Shown: positions 48,983 to 60,668 of the stretch, piece by piece
How the letters are laid out: the number at the start of each line of letters is the position of its first letter
Numbering within the stretch: the stretch's first letter is position 1
Assembly: GCA_037176845.1 (NCBI GenBank)
Contig: JAYKXP010000020.1
Location: forward strand, 682,001-746,000
Direction of reading: 5' to 3'
Length of the DNA: 64,000 bases
From: Paramarasmius palmivorus
Taxonomy: Eukaryota > Basidiomycota > Agaricomycetes > Agaricales > Marasmiaceae
Program-made: the position numbers and the translations under genes
Notes under the pieces: generated by a model
What the model saw: the letters and a program-made list of their open reading frames with translations, nothing else
Database searches by the model: none
What the model was told of the DNA's origin: nothing

Positions 48983-50117
48983 GGAGTAGACGCGTCGGAA
49001 GTCGAAAGGCTGGAATGATGTTTCCTGGGCGCTGTTCCTACTGAGCTGAAGCGGCTGAAAGATAGGGTCAAACTCTGGCGCTACTAGACTATATAAACTT
49101 TCTGTTCTCGACATTTACCATTTATCCGACGGTGGCCTGCCACTGACACGGATTGCTCTCTTCGCCTCCACCACCCGAGCCGATGAATCCGCATCCGATC
49201 CGGTAGGAGCCCGTACCTAATGTCGCTACAGTATCTCACAAATGTGATCTGTGCACCAGATTGTGAGTGGATGACAGGAGTATTGCAAACAGTTGCCTTG
49301 CTTGAGTACCCTGAGGTAGCTGCATCTCAACTTGGTCCAGGCCAACCAAAGGCCCACTCGCCGTTTCCACAATGTTTGTCACTGCCTTGACGCTACTTTC
49401 GTGTAGCTGTGGCCTTCCTGAGTCCTTGGCTTTTCCAAGCACGCAGGCGGCCGTGTCTTTTTGTTGAACCGGAACGAATAAATCTCGAAAATTCTAGAGT
49501 AGCTGTCAACTCGATGATTAATCCTTTTCTGAAGACAAAGGATCAGCTGTCATATGTACCGGACGCCGTGGTGTCACTTGAAAATTCGGGTATCGTGCCC
49601 TGTCAGTTAGGAAGACGCAGGTTATACATACTGGAACCCAGCTGTATCGCGTGTTCAAACCAGGGAAAGCTCTGTTCATAGACGTGACTCCCTTCGCTTG
49701 CGCCCACAAGCTCCTACGGAGGTGGAAGGGGACCATGTTATCAAACATCTAGATGCGCGCCTGCCCCGCCCACGTAGCGGCGGGTGTTACTTCTGAAATA
49801 GACCCGGCTGCCCCAAATACAGTGAGTTACAATACCGAATCCATACGCTCTCAATAACTTACCTAAACTGAAGTTTGCACGCTTAACGCCCAGCCGCGAA
49901 ACTGTTCAGAGTACTCCGAGAAAACTGAAGGCAAACAATCCTTTGCTTGCTATGCATGTGCGAAATGTGGTCACAATTGAGAGAAAAATGTCGTTCAATT
50001 GCTATGCTGAATAGTTAGAATTAATATATTCACATATGGTTGGCCTTCAACCGGACCACTGCGCGGCAAGAACAGCTCAGATTCAACATAATGGAGGAAA
50101 TGGGTTACGAGAATGTT
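48983..50117. other. Intergenic; no supported gene
   Basis: Contains the promoter of zinc-finger paralogue 2 and the 3' flank of the beta-galactosidase gene. Frames near 49236-49748 have no recognisable motifs. Confidence 0.4.
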
Positions 50118-53100
50118 CAGTCTCTACCATCCGCGGACCAGGTAGGATTATTGGCCGTGACTGCACCTGCACCTCTGGTGAAGACACTATCCAGCGACAA
50201 CCTGAGTTCCGGGGCGACGGTGACATTGGGTAGTTCTGCCCACAAGGCTACGGCTATGGTACTATGGGTAATGTGTTCACAATATTCCATGTATCGAAAG
50301 AGGCTGCTTACTTTCTCCCGTTATAGTCGAGGATCCCTTGATGTACTGGGAATTTTGCTTGTGGGCTGAATGATCTACAGTGAGCCAAGGCACGAAAACG
50401 TTTCGAATCATTACTTACCCTATGTTCCCGATTCTCTTTCCCATCATCCATCCGTTCACAAAAAGATAGGCTCGATACGGTTGTCCAAATTCCTCCTCAA
50501 AGTTGAAGCTCAACATGACATCGTTACTTGGTGGGATGTCCAGATCGAAGGTGGTAACGAAGAATCCCACACCGACAAGCCCATCAGGTAACCCTTCGGA
50601 TAGGTTTCGCGCGTCCCAGGCTGAGGTATCGAAGCCAGGAAGATGCCACCCTTGGCGCTCTCCGAAAGTACCTCCTTCGTTGAGGACACCGCGGGTTTTG
50701 TCCGGATAGCTAAAAATATACCATGAGCCTCTCGAGTAACGCCCTCGAGCGCATAACATACTTGGTATACCCACCAATCTTGCCTTGCACCTTCCAGGTG
50801 GTGATGTTGCCATCGTTGAGCTTGAAGCCGCGAACCCCGCGAGGTGTCTTCATGCTGTTACTATTCACTGGAAGAGGGAGTGAGGCCAGCTCTAATTTGG
50901 AAGGAAAGTTGAAAGTACGTGCCTTCTGCCTCATTGAAACCCATATTATCCTGATAAAGGATCATCAAAGGTTAAGCGAAGCGTAGCGTATTGGCACTGT
51001 ACCTGGATGATGGTTATTACATTGTCTTCGCCTTCAAGCACCGTGCCTTGCGGGAACGTGTATACCTGATCCGTCTCCTCGATCTTACCATTGTTGATCG
51101 AGGAGCTAACGGGTCGTATTAGTTACAGGGGAGTATATTGTACAAGTTCTACATTACTTTCCGAACGTAGTATCTAAAAACACGTCATTGAGCCATACAG
51201 TGGCAGCGAACGCTATAGAACAGGGACATTAACATAGGTACATCGTTCAGCGGGGCTGACACACCTTGTCCACCATTAATTGACAGGTTGACGCTCTTGG
51301 TATCCACGGTGCCATTGAAATGACCCCTGTATAAGATAATATTTTCGCAACTAAATGGTCATACATTGAATCACGGAACGGACAAGAGTAGCGAACCACT
51401 TACAAGCCATAATCGCAGGGATACAATACCCGCCCGTCACCATATAACATCGAAGGAGCGTTGGTTGTGGTATGGTTGGCCACGACCCAGCTCGAGTCGT
51501 CGAAGCCATTCCCGATCTCCGGCAAACTATCTGCAAACTTCCACTCACCCAGTTCGGGTATGGTAATGCCCGCAGCTTCGGCATGAGGAATAGCAGCAGT
51601 TAGAACGGATGAAGAATTGGAAGGGGATGTAGCAAGAGGTTGACCATTCCATAATATGCTCCCGAGGCTCTTGGCAACCACTGACAGCGTAACATCCCCT
51701 GCACCTTTGCTAATGTTGAGATCACCTCTCAAGTCTAGTTGACCATCTGAAATAGACGCTGAACGAACGAGGTACGGCCCGCCAACGAGGATCGACTGGT
51801 TTGTCCCGAACGACCAGAAGTTGGCAAAAGGATTCACATCGGTGGTGGTGGTAGCTATGAGAGGTGACCACAATGTATTCACGGTCTCGGAATCGGCGTA
51901 TAGGACGAGCTGAGTATCCGAGTCATAGACTGTGATGAGGCCTTGAGCACCCTCGAGGAACGACATGATCGTCTCGTTGTTCGGCATGTCGCTACCGCTG
52001 AGTACGACATTCGGTGGAAGTTCCATAATAGGATTGGGGGTACCAGTAAACTTGATTGCAGCGACGTGTTCCTCTCGTGAGTCTCCGTAGATGAGTAATG
52101 TGTCTCTTCCGTCTATGACACCAGCGAAGAAGACCTGAGCGGTGGAGTAAAGCGCTCTCGAGTTGTCGCCAAACTTGTAATCAGTGACGACAACCTTGGA
52201 TCTTCTCCCTGAAAGCGTGATCGAAGTCGATTCCGGGATCTGTAGAGAGCTGCCGTTGGCTGTGGTGACATTCAAGCGGAAGGCGCTAGTCTCACTTGAC
52301 AAGAGGGAGCGTCAGTACGATGAACAAGCTCGGACCGAACAGATACTAACGTTGATGTCGAGTCATTTTGCCTGACAATCCAGAAACCAGCACCGCTGTC
52401 TGGGTTTCGAAGCAGCGTCACAAAGGCCACAGCCGTGTTATTAATGGAGACGACTGCGCCTTCAGTGAGGTCGGTTGAGGAATCTCCAACCCAGTCTGTC
52501 TTGTAGAACTCAGGAGAACTCCTCAAGAACATAGACTGGACTTTGAGTTCGGAAAACTTGGATGTTAGCGTCCGAGATTCAGCAATCTGTGGAGTATTAT
52601 GTATAAGGAAAACTACACATTGACAAGAGCCACCCACAGCCGAGCCAAAATCATATGAGGTATAGACCTAAATGGATTGTAAGACACCGTTAGGGTAACT
52701 TGCTTCAACTGGACTCACGTTGCTGAAAGAAAGTCGTAAGTCGTATGCCTCAAACGCCAAACGCGACAACACTCACTGCCACGGCATACCGCCCCAAGAG
52801 GTCCCGCCATAAGTCATGTAAAAATTGATCAGCTTCGCGTTAGAAGCCCATAGCTGAAGGTTAAACACAGATTGAGAGTCGGGTCCGGTGAGCTTGCGGC
52901 ACATTTCATATCCTTTGATAATGGGATTTAATCTCGGCGGCCTCAAGATAGCGAGTCAAGGAGCCTACCAGGAGCATCTTGACCCCAACTATCGTATGCA
53001 CCACCTTGGAATTCTGCAGATAGCAGGGGTAAGTTGAGGACGAAGAACGCGGTGTTGGCGTACCTGGGAAGTAATACGGCTGAGCTGGGTTGACTTCAAG

Positions 53101-54324
53101 GTGGTACTGGTGATAGTTCGTCATCACCGGTCTCCAAGCGTCTGGATGAGAGCAATCGAAGCCTTCGGGATAACTATCGAGTCTATGAAAAGCGCATCAG
53201 CAACCCTTCTAGCGTTTTACAGAAGATTCATTCACCCATAAAGATCCACGGCGCCCTGAAAGAGACTAAGTTTCAAGTTTCACATAGCAATGCAGATAGA
53301 CTCACAGTCCCATTCACGAAGTTTCGATCCATGCCAACATCATTGTGAGTCAAAGGCACTACGATTCCACTATCGCGGTATATGGTTTCGAGCTCAACGA
53401 AGTACTCGGCACCAATATTCTGATGGTGTTCGTTGTCTATAAGGGTGAGTTTGGAGTCAAACAAAGGAACGCAGTATCTTACCAACTTGAACTGCAATGA
53501 CCGGCCCTCCTGAAGTAATCTGGTTATCTAAAGTGTTCTCGATAATTCCGACAATGTAATCTTGCCACGAAGCACGCCAGTCGCTATCATTAGTGCGCAG
53601 GTTTCCCGCGATCTCGGTCGTAATCCAATGAGGAAGTCCACCGGCAGATAGTTCGGCGTTGATATACTGCCAGCAAAAGAAAGCTGATGAGCAGGTTGTC
53701 AAACATTTCATGAATCATTCTTACCGGACCTAACCATATGGTTGAGATGTCAGCGACGTTTTACAATATTAGAAGCATCGGGCTCACCTGGCCGGAGGAC
53801 TACCCAAAGACCAGCGTCTCTCGCCGCGTCATATAGTGGTTGGAGTGCACGCCATTCGTCGAAGTCAATAACACCTCGTGAAGGGTTGACTAAGCCCATA
53901 TGGATGTATACACTGACAGAATTGAGACCCGCGGCTTTGAACTTTTGAAGGATATCTGGCCACAACGAGGGAACCGGTAGTCGGAAAGTGTGAAATTCAC
54001 CCGAGCTACGATTACATGAGAATGAGGAATACTACAAGAATGGGATGAAACGTACTGAAGAAATACTCTCTGGCCTTTGATGATGAGGCTGTAGTTGTCG
54101 AATTGAACCTGATCCGTGAACGAGGCTGCGAGATTCCTGCCAGCTGAGACGTTTGCTACAACAGGCGTGTTCGTTCGAGCCAGCATGTCGCCCTCTGGAG
54201 AGGCGTGGATGGATGAAGCCGTTGAAAGAGCTACAGACCAAGGCGACAGAATCGCGATAGAAACCGCAATCATCAGCACCCAGAATTTCATCCCTGTTCG
54301 TTCCAGTCGATATTGTTGAGGCAT
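50118..54324 (-). CDS. Secreted beta-galactosidase, GH35
   Basis: This extracellular enzyme cleaves terminal beta-galactosyl residues from plant wall polysaccharides. It is a large multi-exon gene for a protein of about 1,000 residues, the normal size for fungal GH35. A hydrophobic signal region (MKFWVLMIAVSIAILSPWSV) follows eleven residues after the first Met at 54324. The catalytic domain has RVFLHSGEFHTFRLPVPSLW, PYINAELSAGGLPHW, the acid/base site in VQVDNEHHQ (Glu after Asn), and the nucleophile in EFQGGAYDSWG. TYGGTSWGGMPW follows. Downstream are the beta-rich domains with GVRGFKLNDG, then GERQGWHLPGFDTSAWD and FPVHQGILDYNG, ending at 50118. Every exon inspected is open. Many potential N-glycosylation sites are present. 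The exact number of exons was not fixed. Confidence 0.9.
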
Positions 54325-54766
54325 GTCTTGATGAGTATGAAGATAATTTTGCCATCTTTTATGTGCAGTTCAACTGTACCCATGAACACCTTAACGGAGA
54401 GAAAAGCATCAGTATTAAGGTCGTATGACAGTGTAGTGAGAGTAAAGAAGCGAAGAACACTGCGCACAGACCAAGTCTAGGTGAAAGTCGGAACTGGTTG
54501 AATTAGAGGTTTGCAGTTCTGAAATCAAATGGCTTCACCTTGACCCCACTGCCATGGGGTCGGTTCGGACCGACTGACCGCGGTACGATCTTGCGGACCG
54601 CACAGTTTCTTTAGCTCGCCTGACCGATAGATAGTAGTTGATTTTAAGTGAAGGTGTCCATTGTCCTAAAGTAAGACATGATAACTCTGCATCGAGGTAA
54701 GTCAGTACAAGATGTGAGGGCGAAAGGCTGAGGTCGTACACGAGCGAACTACGATGCCGTATATGA
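54325..54766. other. Intergenic upstream of GH35 gene
   Basis: No gene seen. The part nearest 54325 is presumably the GH35 promoter and the part nearest 54766 the 3' untranslated region of the F-box gene. Confidence 0.45.
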
Positions 54767-56381
54767 CTAATCGTCATCCCCAGGAATCGGAATAGTCGGA
54801 ACAAACATCGAATATCCATCCTTCTCTTCGTCGTCCTTTAGCTCGAACACCTGTCCAGCAAAACGTACACAGAGCGCTGCTGCTGACCGCTGACGTCGGT
54901 GTTTACACCTCACCAACGAGATGTTCTCATGCCACTGCATGGCAAGAGCCAATAGCATCTCCATAGACTGAGCGACAGGAAATTCAATATCCACTTCCTC
55001 CAGCTTCTCCATTCGGACGGCCAAGTTCAGCAATTTCGTCTGTGAAGAATATTCAACTAGAGTAAGAAAAAGATCAGCGAAGATGCATACCAGAATATCT
55101 TCCTCTGAGTTAGGTTCCCCCAGATCGTCATTATTCAACATGAGATGAACCGAGATCATGTTCGGGCACTGCCCGAGATGCGCGACGTTATCAACTCCGA
55201 CACACCAATGTGTTTCGTCGGTCTTGGGGAGGCTCAAGGTCTTCAAAGACTCGGAATGCCTAGGTATAGCCATATCGTAGAGCATCTGAGACCACTGCTC
55301 AGAATTCTCTGTGTCCGTTTCTGGATGCTCCTGGAACGACAGCTCGAGCTCCTGTAGACCAGAATAAGACGATAGGTAGCGCAAGAGATCTTCAGTGACA
55401 CCGTTTACGACGACCTTTTCTAGCTGATCCCTGCTTCAAGGAATGTCTGCCAAATACGCGGCTCGGGGCTGGGCTCGTCCCTGGTGGTGATAGTGATGGA
55501 TTTCAATGATCTGAAATGGGAGGTGTAGAGCAATGGCAAAGAGTCGACAACCCCTTCTAGGTGAAGGCGTTCAACCTTTAGCGGAGTATCCTGAGGTGAG
55601 TTACTGAATAGGGTATCTAGTCGTGGTGGATCTCCTCGGGGTATATGGTGGTCTTCCAACTCCAAGGTGATATCGGTGAGGGATGGTGAATTGCCTAGAG
55701 CACTGCTCAACGGTTTCACGATCCTCTCCTCCATGTCGTATGCTCTGCTGGTGACCTTGATACGTCGAAGGTTTCGGATATGCTGGAAAGGTACGATAGA
55801 AGAATCGGTGTCGTATTCGTGGCAGTAATCCAGATCTGCTAGAGAATCCAGCGTCCCAAGAGACGAGAAAATCATTCGGTAGACCCAATCCCCGCCGATA
55901 GTCGCATTCATGACGAGCCTGCGACACATAACATTCAGATAATGGAACGGAAAACACCGGAGATACACACTTCAACGTCTGTAAATTCACCATCGTCTTT
56001 AAAGCTGCTCCAAGGTGACACCTGAGTGTCTCCTGGAATCCCACTATGTGCTCACAGACGCTCCCAGGTGTGCTTAAGTCAAGCTCGAGACTGCGAACGC
56101 TGTTTGCGATACGGCCCTCATCTTCATTCTTGGAAAGCGACTCTACCAGTCGTTCAGCTACTGGTGATATGTGAAGTTGGATATGTGAAAATAAGATGGG
56201 GTCCACGACAGATCTGGTATGCTTGTTCAAGAATCGTAAAACTTGTTGCGTCTTCTTGTCGAGCTAAACGTCGACGCATTCTTGTCAGCACCTTATCTTC
56301 GGGATCAAGAACAAGACTACATGCCTCCTCCACGATAATCTTCTGCGCCAACTCGAGCGGAATATCTTGAATCCTCCCCAT
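54767..56381 (-). pseudogene. F-box/leucine-rich-repeat-like protein, frameshifted
   Basis: The product resembles Agaricomycete F-box proteins that recruit substrates to SCF ubiquitin ligases. It begins MGRIQDIPLELAQKIIVEEA, an F-box-like start, and continues through HTRSVVDPILFSHIQLHISP and Leu-rich segments such as LRRIKVTSRAYDMEER and LKSITITTRDEPSPEPRIW. Introns are clear at about 55918-55967 and 55041-55091. Between IWQTFLEAG and DQLEKVVVNGVTEDLLRYLS (about 55425-55433) the frame changes by what looks like a one-base deletion in a run of G. A second change near 56265 needs either a short intron or another indel. The protein would otherwise end in an acidic tail (PIPGDDD). It is either decaying or affected by assembly errors. 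Confidence 0.6.
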
Positions 56382-59300
56382 ATCTTGCAAGGTTCGTCAA
56401 CGATACCACAATGGTGACGAAGAAAAGGGCAAATTCGGGGTTCCTCGTAAGGGTGTGACAGTCATGATCGATGATGAGGTTACTGAGCTTGTCCAGGCGG
56501 TGTTAAACAACAATTTGGGACCAATAAAGGCCAAGGGAAGATGGTGGGTTAGGGAAAAAAGTACAGATGACCCTGGGAAGCGACCCGCCAGTCACCGACG
56601 TTAGCCGGACTTCTCTTTCTCCCTCTTCCTCTGAGTTTTCTCTCGAACATGATTCAGTTTCCTCAGTAATTTGTTCGTTGGGAACGGATGAATATAACCC
56701 TGAGCAACGTTTCTAGGAACTGGGAATATTCCCTGTTCAACACACTGTATCCGACTCTATTCTTCTGCCCGAAAGATTGGCTACACATTGCAAGCTGTGC
56801 GCAGGTCAACCTACCCTGCAACTCCCGAAATGACAACGATTGCGAAGGAAATCCAGGAAAGATTGTCTGAGAACAATCAAATGTAATGTGCGGTATCGCC
56901 TCGATTTCTCCCACTCTATCTCCTCTCGATAGAAATTGTATGTCACCCGAAATGTATTGGCGTTTAGTCTTTCTTCTGACCCGAATACGCTGTTCCCGAG
57001 TGTAGATTTTGCCCCTCCATGCACCGTTATCCTGAATTACATCACTTAAGTAAACGAAAGTATAGGTAAGATTTCACTCGAGGGGTCGAGTTTGGCAACC
57101 AACTCACCAAAGACTCTAGAATTGGCCCACAACATGCCATACTGTACTATTCTTACCAACACGCAGACAACAAACCATTCGATAAACGCATCCTCAGGAT
57201 CGACGTTCACATGGACATGCCTCGATGCCCATGGGTCATTGGCATCAGAATTCGAAGCCTCTCCGCGTGTCTGATGTCATTCTCGAGACTCACCACACCC
57301 CCACATGATGCTTCCCAGAGTATAAGTGATTCTTATGTAGTCTTCACCGCCGCAAGGGTCTTAATGAAAGTTGGAATGCTTCAGAGTCTCGGCGACTCTT
57401 TTCTGGAGAACATCATGTCTCGTCCACGGCATGGCAAAGCACACCTTTGTACCAAGCCTTGCTCCTTGGCGCCGCAAGATATTAGGCAAAAGACGCTGAA
57501 GATGGTATCATTACTTGTCATTACCCATTCCGAATCAGTCAACACTGTTTTGATTGTCTTTACAGGCTTCTGATACGCGAACGCACAACTCCTCGGTAGA
57601 AGGCCTGCTGAAAGTAAGTACGACTGGTTATCGATAGATGCACGAAATCAAACGAGTAACCTCACAAATCAGGTTCACGTCCAGTAGCTTTCAACGATTT
57701 ACGTATACCTCCTCACTTCGCCACAACGTCACTTCGTCCATCGGTGTCGTGCCTTCAGGCTCATGGACACCCCAATTCACCTTCGACATGTGTACTACTA
57801 CTCAAGACAGCAGGGCGGACTACGAGTATCCGTTCCTAGTTCGGCGGATGTCCACTCATCGCCGCCGCCTCATCAATTCCGTTATCGTCGAGGTACCGGA
57901 AATACAAGTAAATGTAAAGCCTAACGCATAACGCATAACGACTATCCGTACGTCGCGGGTGCGCGGTGCGCGTTCTTTCTTACCTGCTATATCCTGATTT
58001 CTGCGGATTACTGTACACTGGATGGAAAATATCTTCCGAGTGGCAGTACCCAGTCCGCAGCCGGGGTTGTGCAGCCACCGTGCTGTCATTATGTCGCCAA
58101 GCTCTCGGCGACGGAAAGGGTTAATTCGAATTCGATGTTCATGTCCGTGGAACGCTGGAGTTTTCTTGGTCCTGCGTAAACCTGCACTTCCTGAAGACGC
58201 AAGGTTTGCCGCTGCCAACTGGTCGAGACTCAATTGACAACAACAAGGTTATTTCATGCCGAACGAGTTCCGTACTTTAATTATGACGTCGAATACGACA
58301 TGGCAGCGCACAAGGGAGTTGGAGTAAGGACGAGGAATGGAAATTCCCAATCATCGGCGAGCCAACTTCGTCATTATCCGTGCCTAAACTTGCTCCACTC
58401 CTCGAAGGACCAAAAACTCCGATACCTCTGTTGATGCTTGTCAGTGAAATCAGATACATCATGAATGACACCGAAAATCCTGCGAGCTTTTTGCTGTGGG
58501 CTATGGGTTGCAGAGTGCTTGAATGTTCGACCTATCGTGGGCCTTCGCCCTCCAGCTCTCTTATTGTCAATGTCAGCTGAGTATTAGACTCGGACCCTGA
58601 AGGCACGTACTTTTTTTTGTGTTTAGCACCCCAAAATCCGGACCCACGGAACTTGCAACCCGGATTCTCTATAGCGGCGAATGTTGGATCTGAAGCTCTT
58701 GAACTCCTTCCCATCAGCTCTTTTTTTGCTAGCCTCATGGCAGAAAGGGCGCCGATTCAATAACTTTGCAGGTCCCAATTGACGGTTGCAAGGAACAGAA
58801 CCGTCGTAGGCGACGAAATGAATACCACGAGCAAGACGTCCCTTCTACTGTTCCTGTCTATTCAGTGTTCACACTGCCTAATGCCGAACTCAAGTCAGGC
58901 ACAACCTACTTGGGTTCTGTTATTTCAGGTTTATCTCCCCTTGGCGGTGTTCTCCGATGTCGCACGCACGCGCGTTCTTTTCTTGGAACTCGGCGAGACT
59001 AGGCCTGAGCTCAAGCCCCAGCGGTAGCGTTCTATGGGTTTTTGGTATCCCTTGTTCACCCCAACTTTGCTGTGTCTATCTATGCCGGTCAATGGAACCG
59101 AAATTGTGTGCTTGATGGATGAACGGTAGCCTCAGTTCCGGATGGAGGACCCATGCGAGTGCCGGTAGCAGCTTGAACGGACCTGAATCTTGATGTCAAA
59201 TATATAACGTCACTCGGGCTCGGCAAGTAGGTACTTTTTTTTGGGAAAGACGCACATGGGCTCCATCTGCCAGCGGGAGAGGATCTTCAAGCCTGCTTGA

Positions 59301-59741
59301 AATAGAAGCCTAGAACCTTGACTTTCGATAGAGTTCAGTATGACGATTTTGGGAAGACATGGAAGAGCAGTAAAACCTCAGGAATGCTGGGGAAAACCAA
59401 AGAAACGCGGTGCAAACCGAATTGGGCGACATTTGAACATTGGCGCAAGACAAGCCCGTCGTCAGATGATAACAAATTTTTTGTGACCTGGCAACGACAA
59501 CAGACAACGAACTGTATCCAAAGTCGGGGAGCTCTGTGATGATCATGCTAGAGATGAATAGGATTGACAGTGAAAGACTGGAGACAGTTGCTGCAGCTAC
59601 AAAAATAAGAGACGCCTGGCAAATTGCCTAGCGATTTCCAGATTTAGTAAAAGCGATCGCGATTTGCCCTGGAAAAAGGCACACGCGCTTCAGGGTTACG
59701 GCTTTGACCATATTTGGACAACCTCAAGAAATCGCTCATGT
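56382..59741. other. Long intergenic stretch; no supported gene
   Basis: About 3.4 kb without a recognisable gene. Frames at 57211-57573, 57638-57931 and 57856-58233 were examined; none shows a motif, signal peptide or good exon chain. Poly-T runs occur near 58612 and 59235. A small gene could be missed here. Confidence 0.4.
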
Positions 59742-59748
59742 TATAAAT
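59742..59748 (+). promoter_or_regulatory. TATA box of the Kex2-type repeat precursor
   Basis: The sequence tataaat lies 50 nt upstream of the ATG at 59799, a normal spacing, and supports the chosen start. Confidence 0.55.
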
Positions 59749-59798
59749 CATCATCAAATCCCAATCACCTTGTGCCTTTCCTTTTCCCCATCACCAAA

Positions 59799-60668
59799 AT
59801 GCTGGTCCATTCATACCTCCCCGCCGTTCTCATATCCCTCGTAGCTGCCACTAGTGCAGCACCTGTAGCCCTTGTGAGATCTTTCTTTACTCATTGCGCG
59901 TGTAAGTGGTGCTCAATGATTGCCTGGTAACCAGGATAATGGTGTTGCGGTGAACGCCAGAAGTGGAGAAGTAGAGAGGGAAGTCGTTGAGGTGTGTTAT
60001 ACTGTTTTAATTTACATGGATTTTTACTCATTATTCTATCTTACTCCAGGCACGGGAACCTGTTCGTCCAGGTCAAGCAATGTGGAAGCGCGACGATGTC
60101 GGAGAACCTGGAACGGAACCCGGTCCACCACACCAAGTTACTTGGAAGAAGAGAGGTCCACCACACGCAGTTACCTGGAGAGAGGCAGAGCCTGAAGCGG
60201 AGCCAGGTTTCCCCCACGCAGTCTCTTGGCGAGAGGCAGAGCCCGAAGCAGAAGCAGAGGCCGGAGCGCCTCAAGCCTTTTGGAAGCGCAAAGCAGAGGC
60301 TGAAGCGGAACCTGGTTTCCCTCACGCAGTTAGCTGGAGAGAGGCAGAAGCAGAAGCAGAACCTGGTCCACCTTACGCTGTCAGCTGGAAGCGCGGTCCA
60401 CCACACGCAGTTACTTGGAGAGAAGGCAGAGGCAGAAGCAGAGGCCGACCCTGCTTACCCCCATGCCGTTTCATGGAAGCGAGAATCAAAGCGCGGTTTC
60501 CCTCATGCTGTCTCATGGAGAGAAGCTGAGCCTGAAGCAGACCCAGCTTATCCTCACGCCGTCTCTTGGAAGCGAGACGCTGAGGCTGAGGCTGAACCAG
60601 CCTACCCTCACGCCGTGAGCTGGAAGCGAGTGCCGGAGCCTGGTCCTCCTCATGCCGTTACCTGGTAA
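59799..60668 (+). CDS. Secreted Kex2-type repeat peptide precursor, alpha-factor-like layout, one apparent frameshift
   Basis: Exons 59799-59873 (signal peptide MLVHSYLPAVLISLVAATSA, then APVAL), 59935-59991 (pro-region) and 60050-60668 all join in phase 0. The last exon holds about twelve copies of a short core ending in Trp: GPPHQVTW, GPPHAVTW, GFPHAVSW, GAPQAFW, GPPYAVSW and AYPHAVSW. Cores are followed either by Lys-Arg (Kex2 site) or by Arg-Glu, then Glu-Ala/Glu-Pro runs like the dipeptidyl-aminopeptidase spacers of yeast alpha-factor. The first unit, PGQAMWKRDD, differs from the others. At about 60421-60426 one extra base (AGAGAAGG where other units have AGAGAGG) shifts the frame. The repeat pattern continues perfectly in the next frame and ends HAVTW-stop at 60668. 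It probably matures in the Golgi to secreted octapeptide-like signals or cyclised peptides; the function is unknown. Confidence 0.8.
60113..60665 (+). repeat. Coding tandem repeat of the peptide precursor
   Basis: There are about twelve imperfect units of roughly 27-66 nt. Each encodes a Glu/Ala/Pro spacer and a Trp-ending core, and the spacing varies by whole codons except at the one-base indel near 60421-60426. Core codons are better conserved than spacer length, which varies from two to about ten residues. Confidence 0.85.

Noticed and set aside
60041..60406. Minus-strand Cys/Phe-rich frame opposite the repeat precursor
   Set aside because: It looks like a cysteine-rich repeat protein, but it is only the antisense reading of the coding repeats; the plus strand has the signal peptide, TATA box and splice sites.
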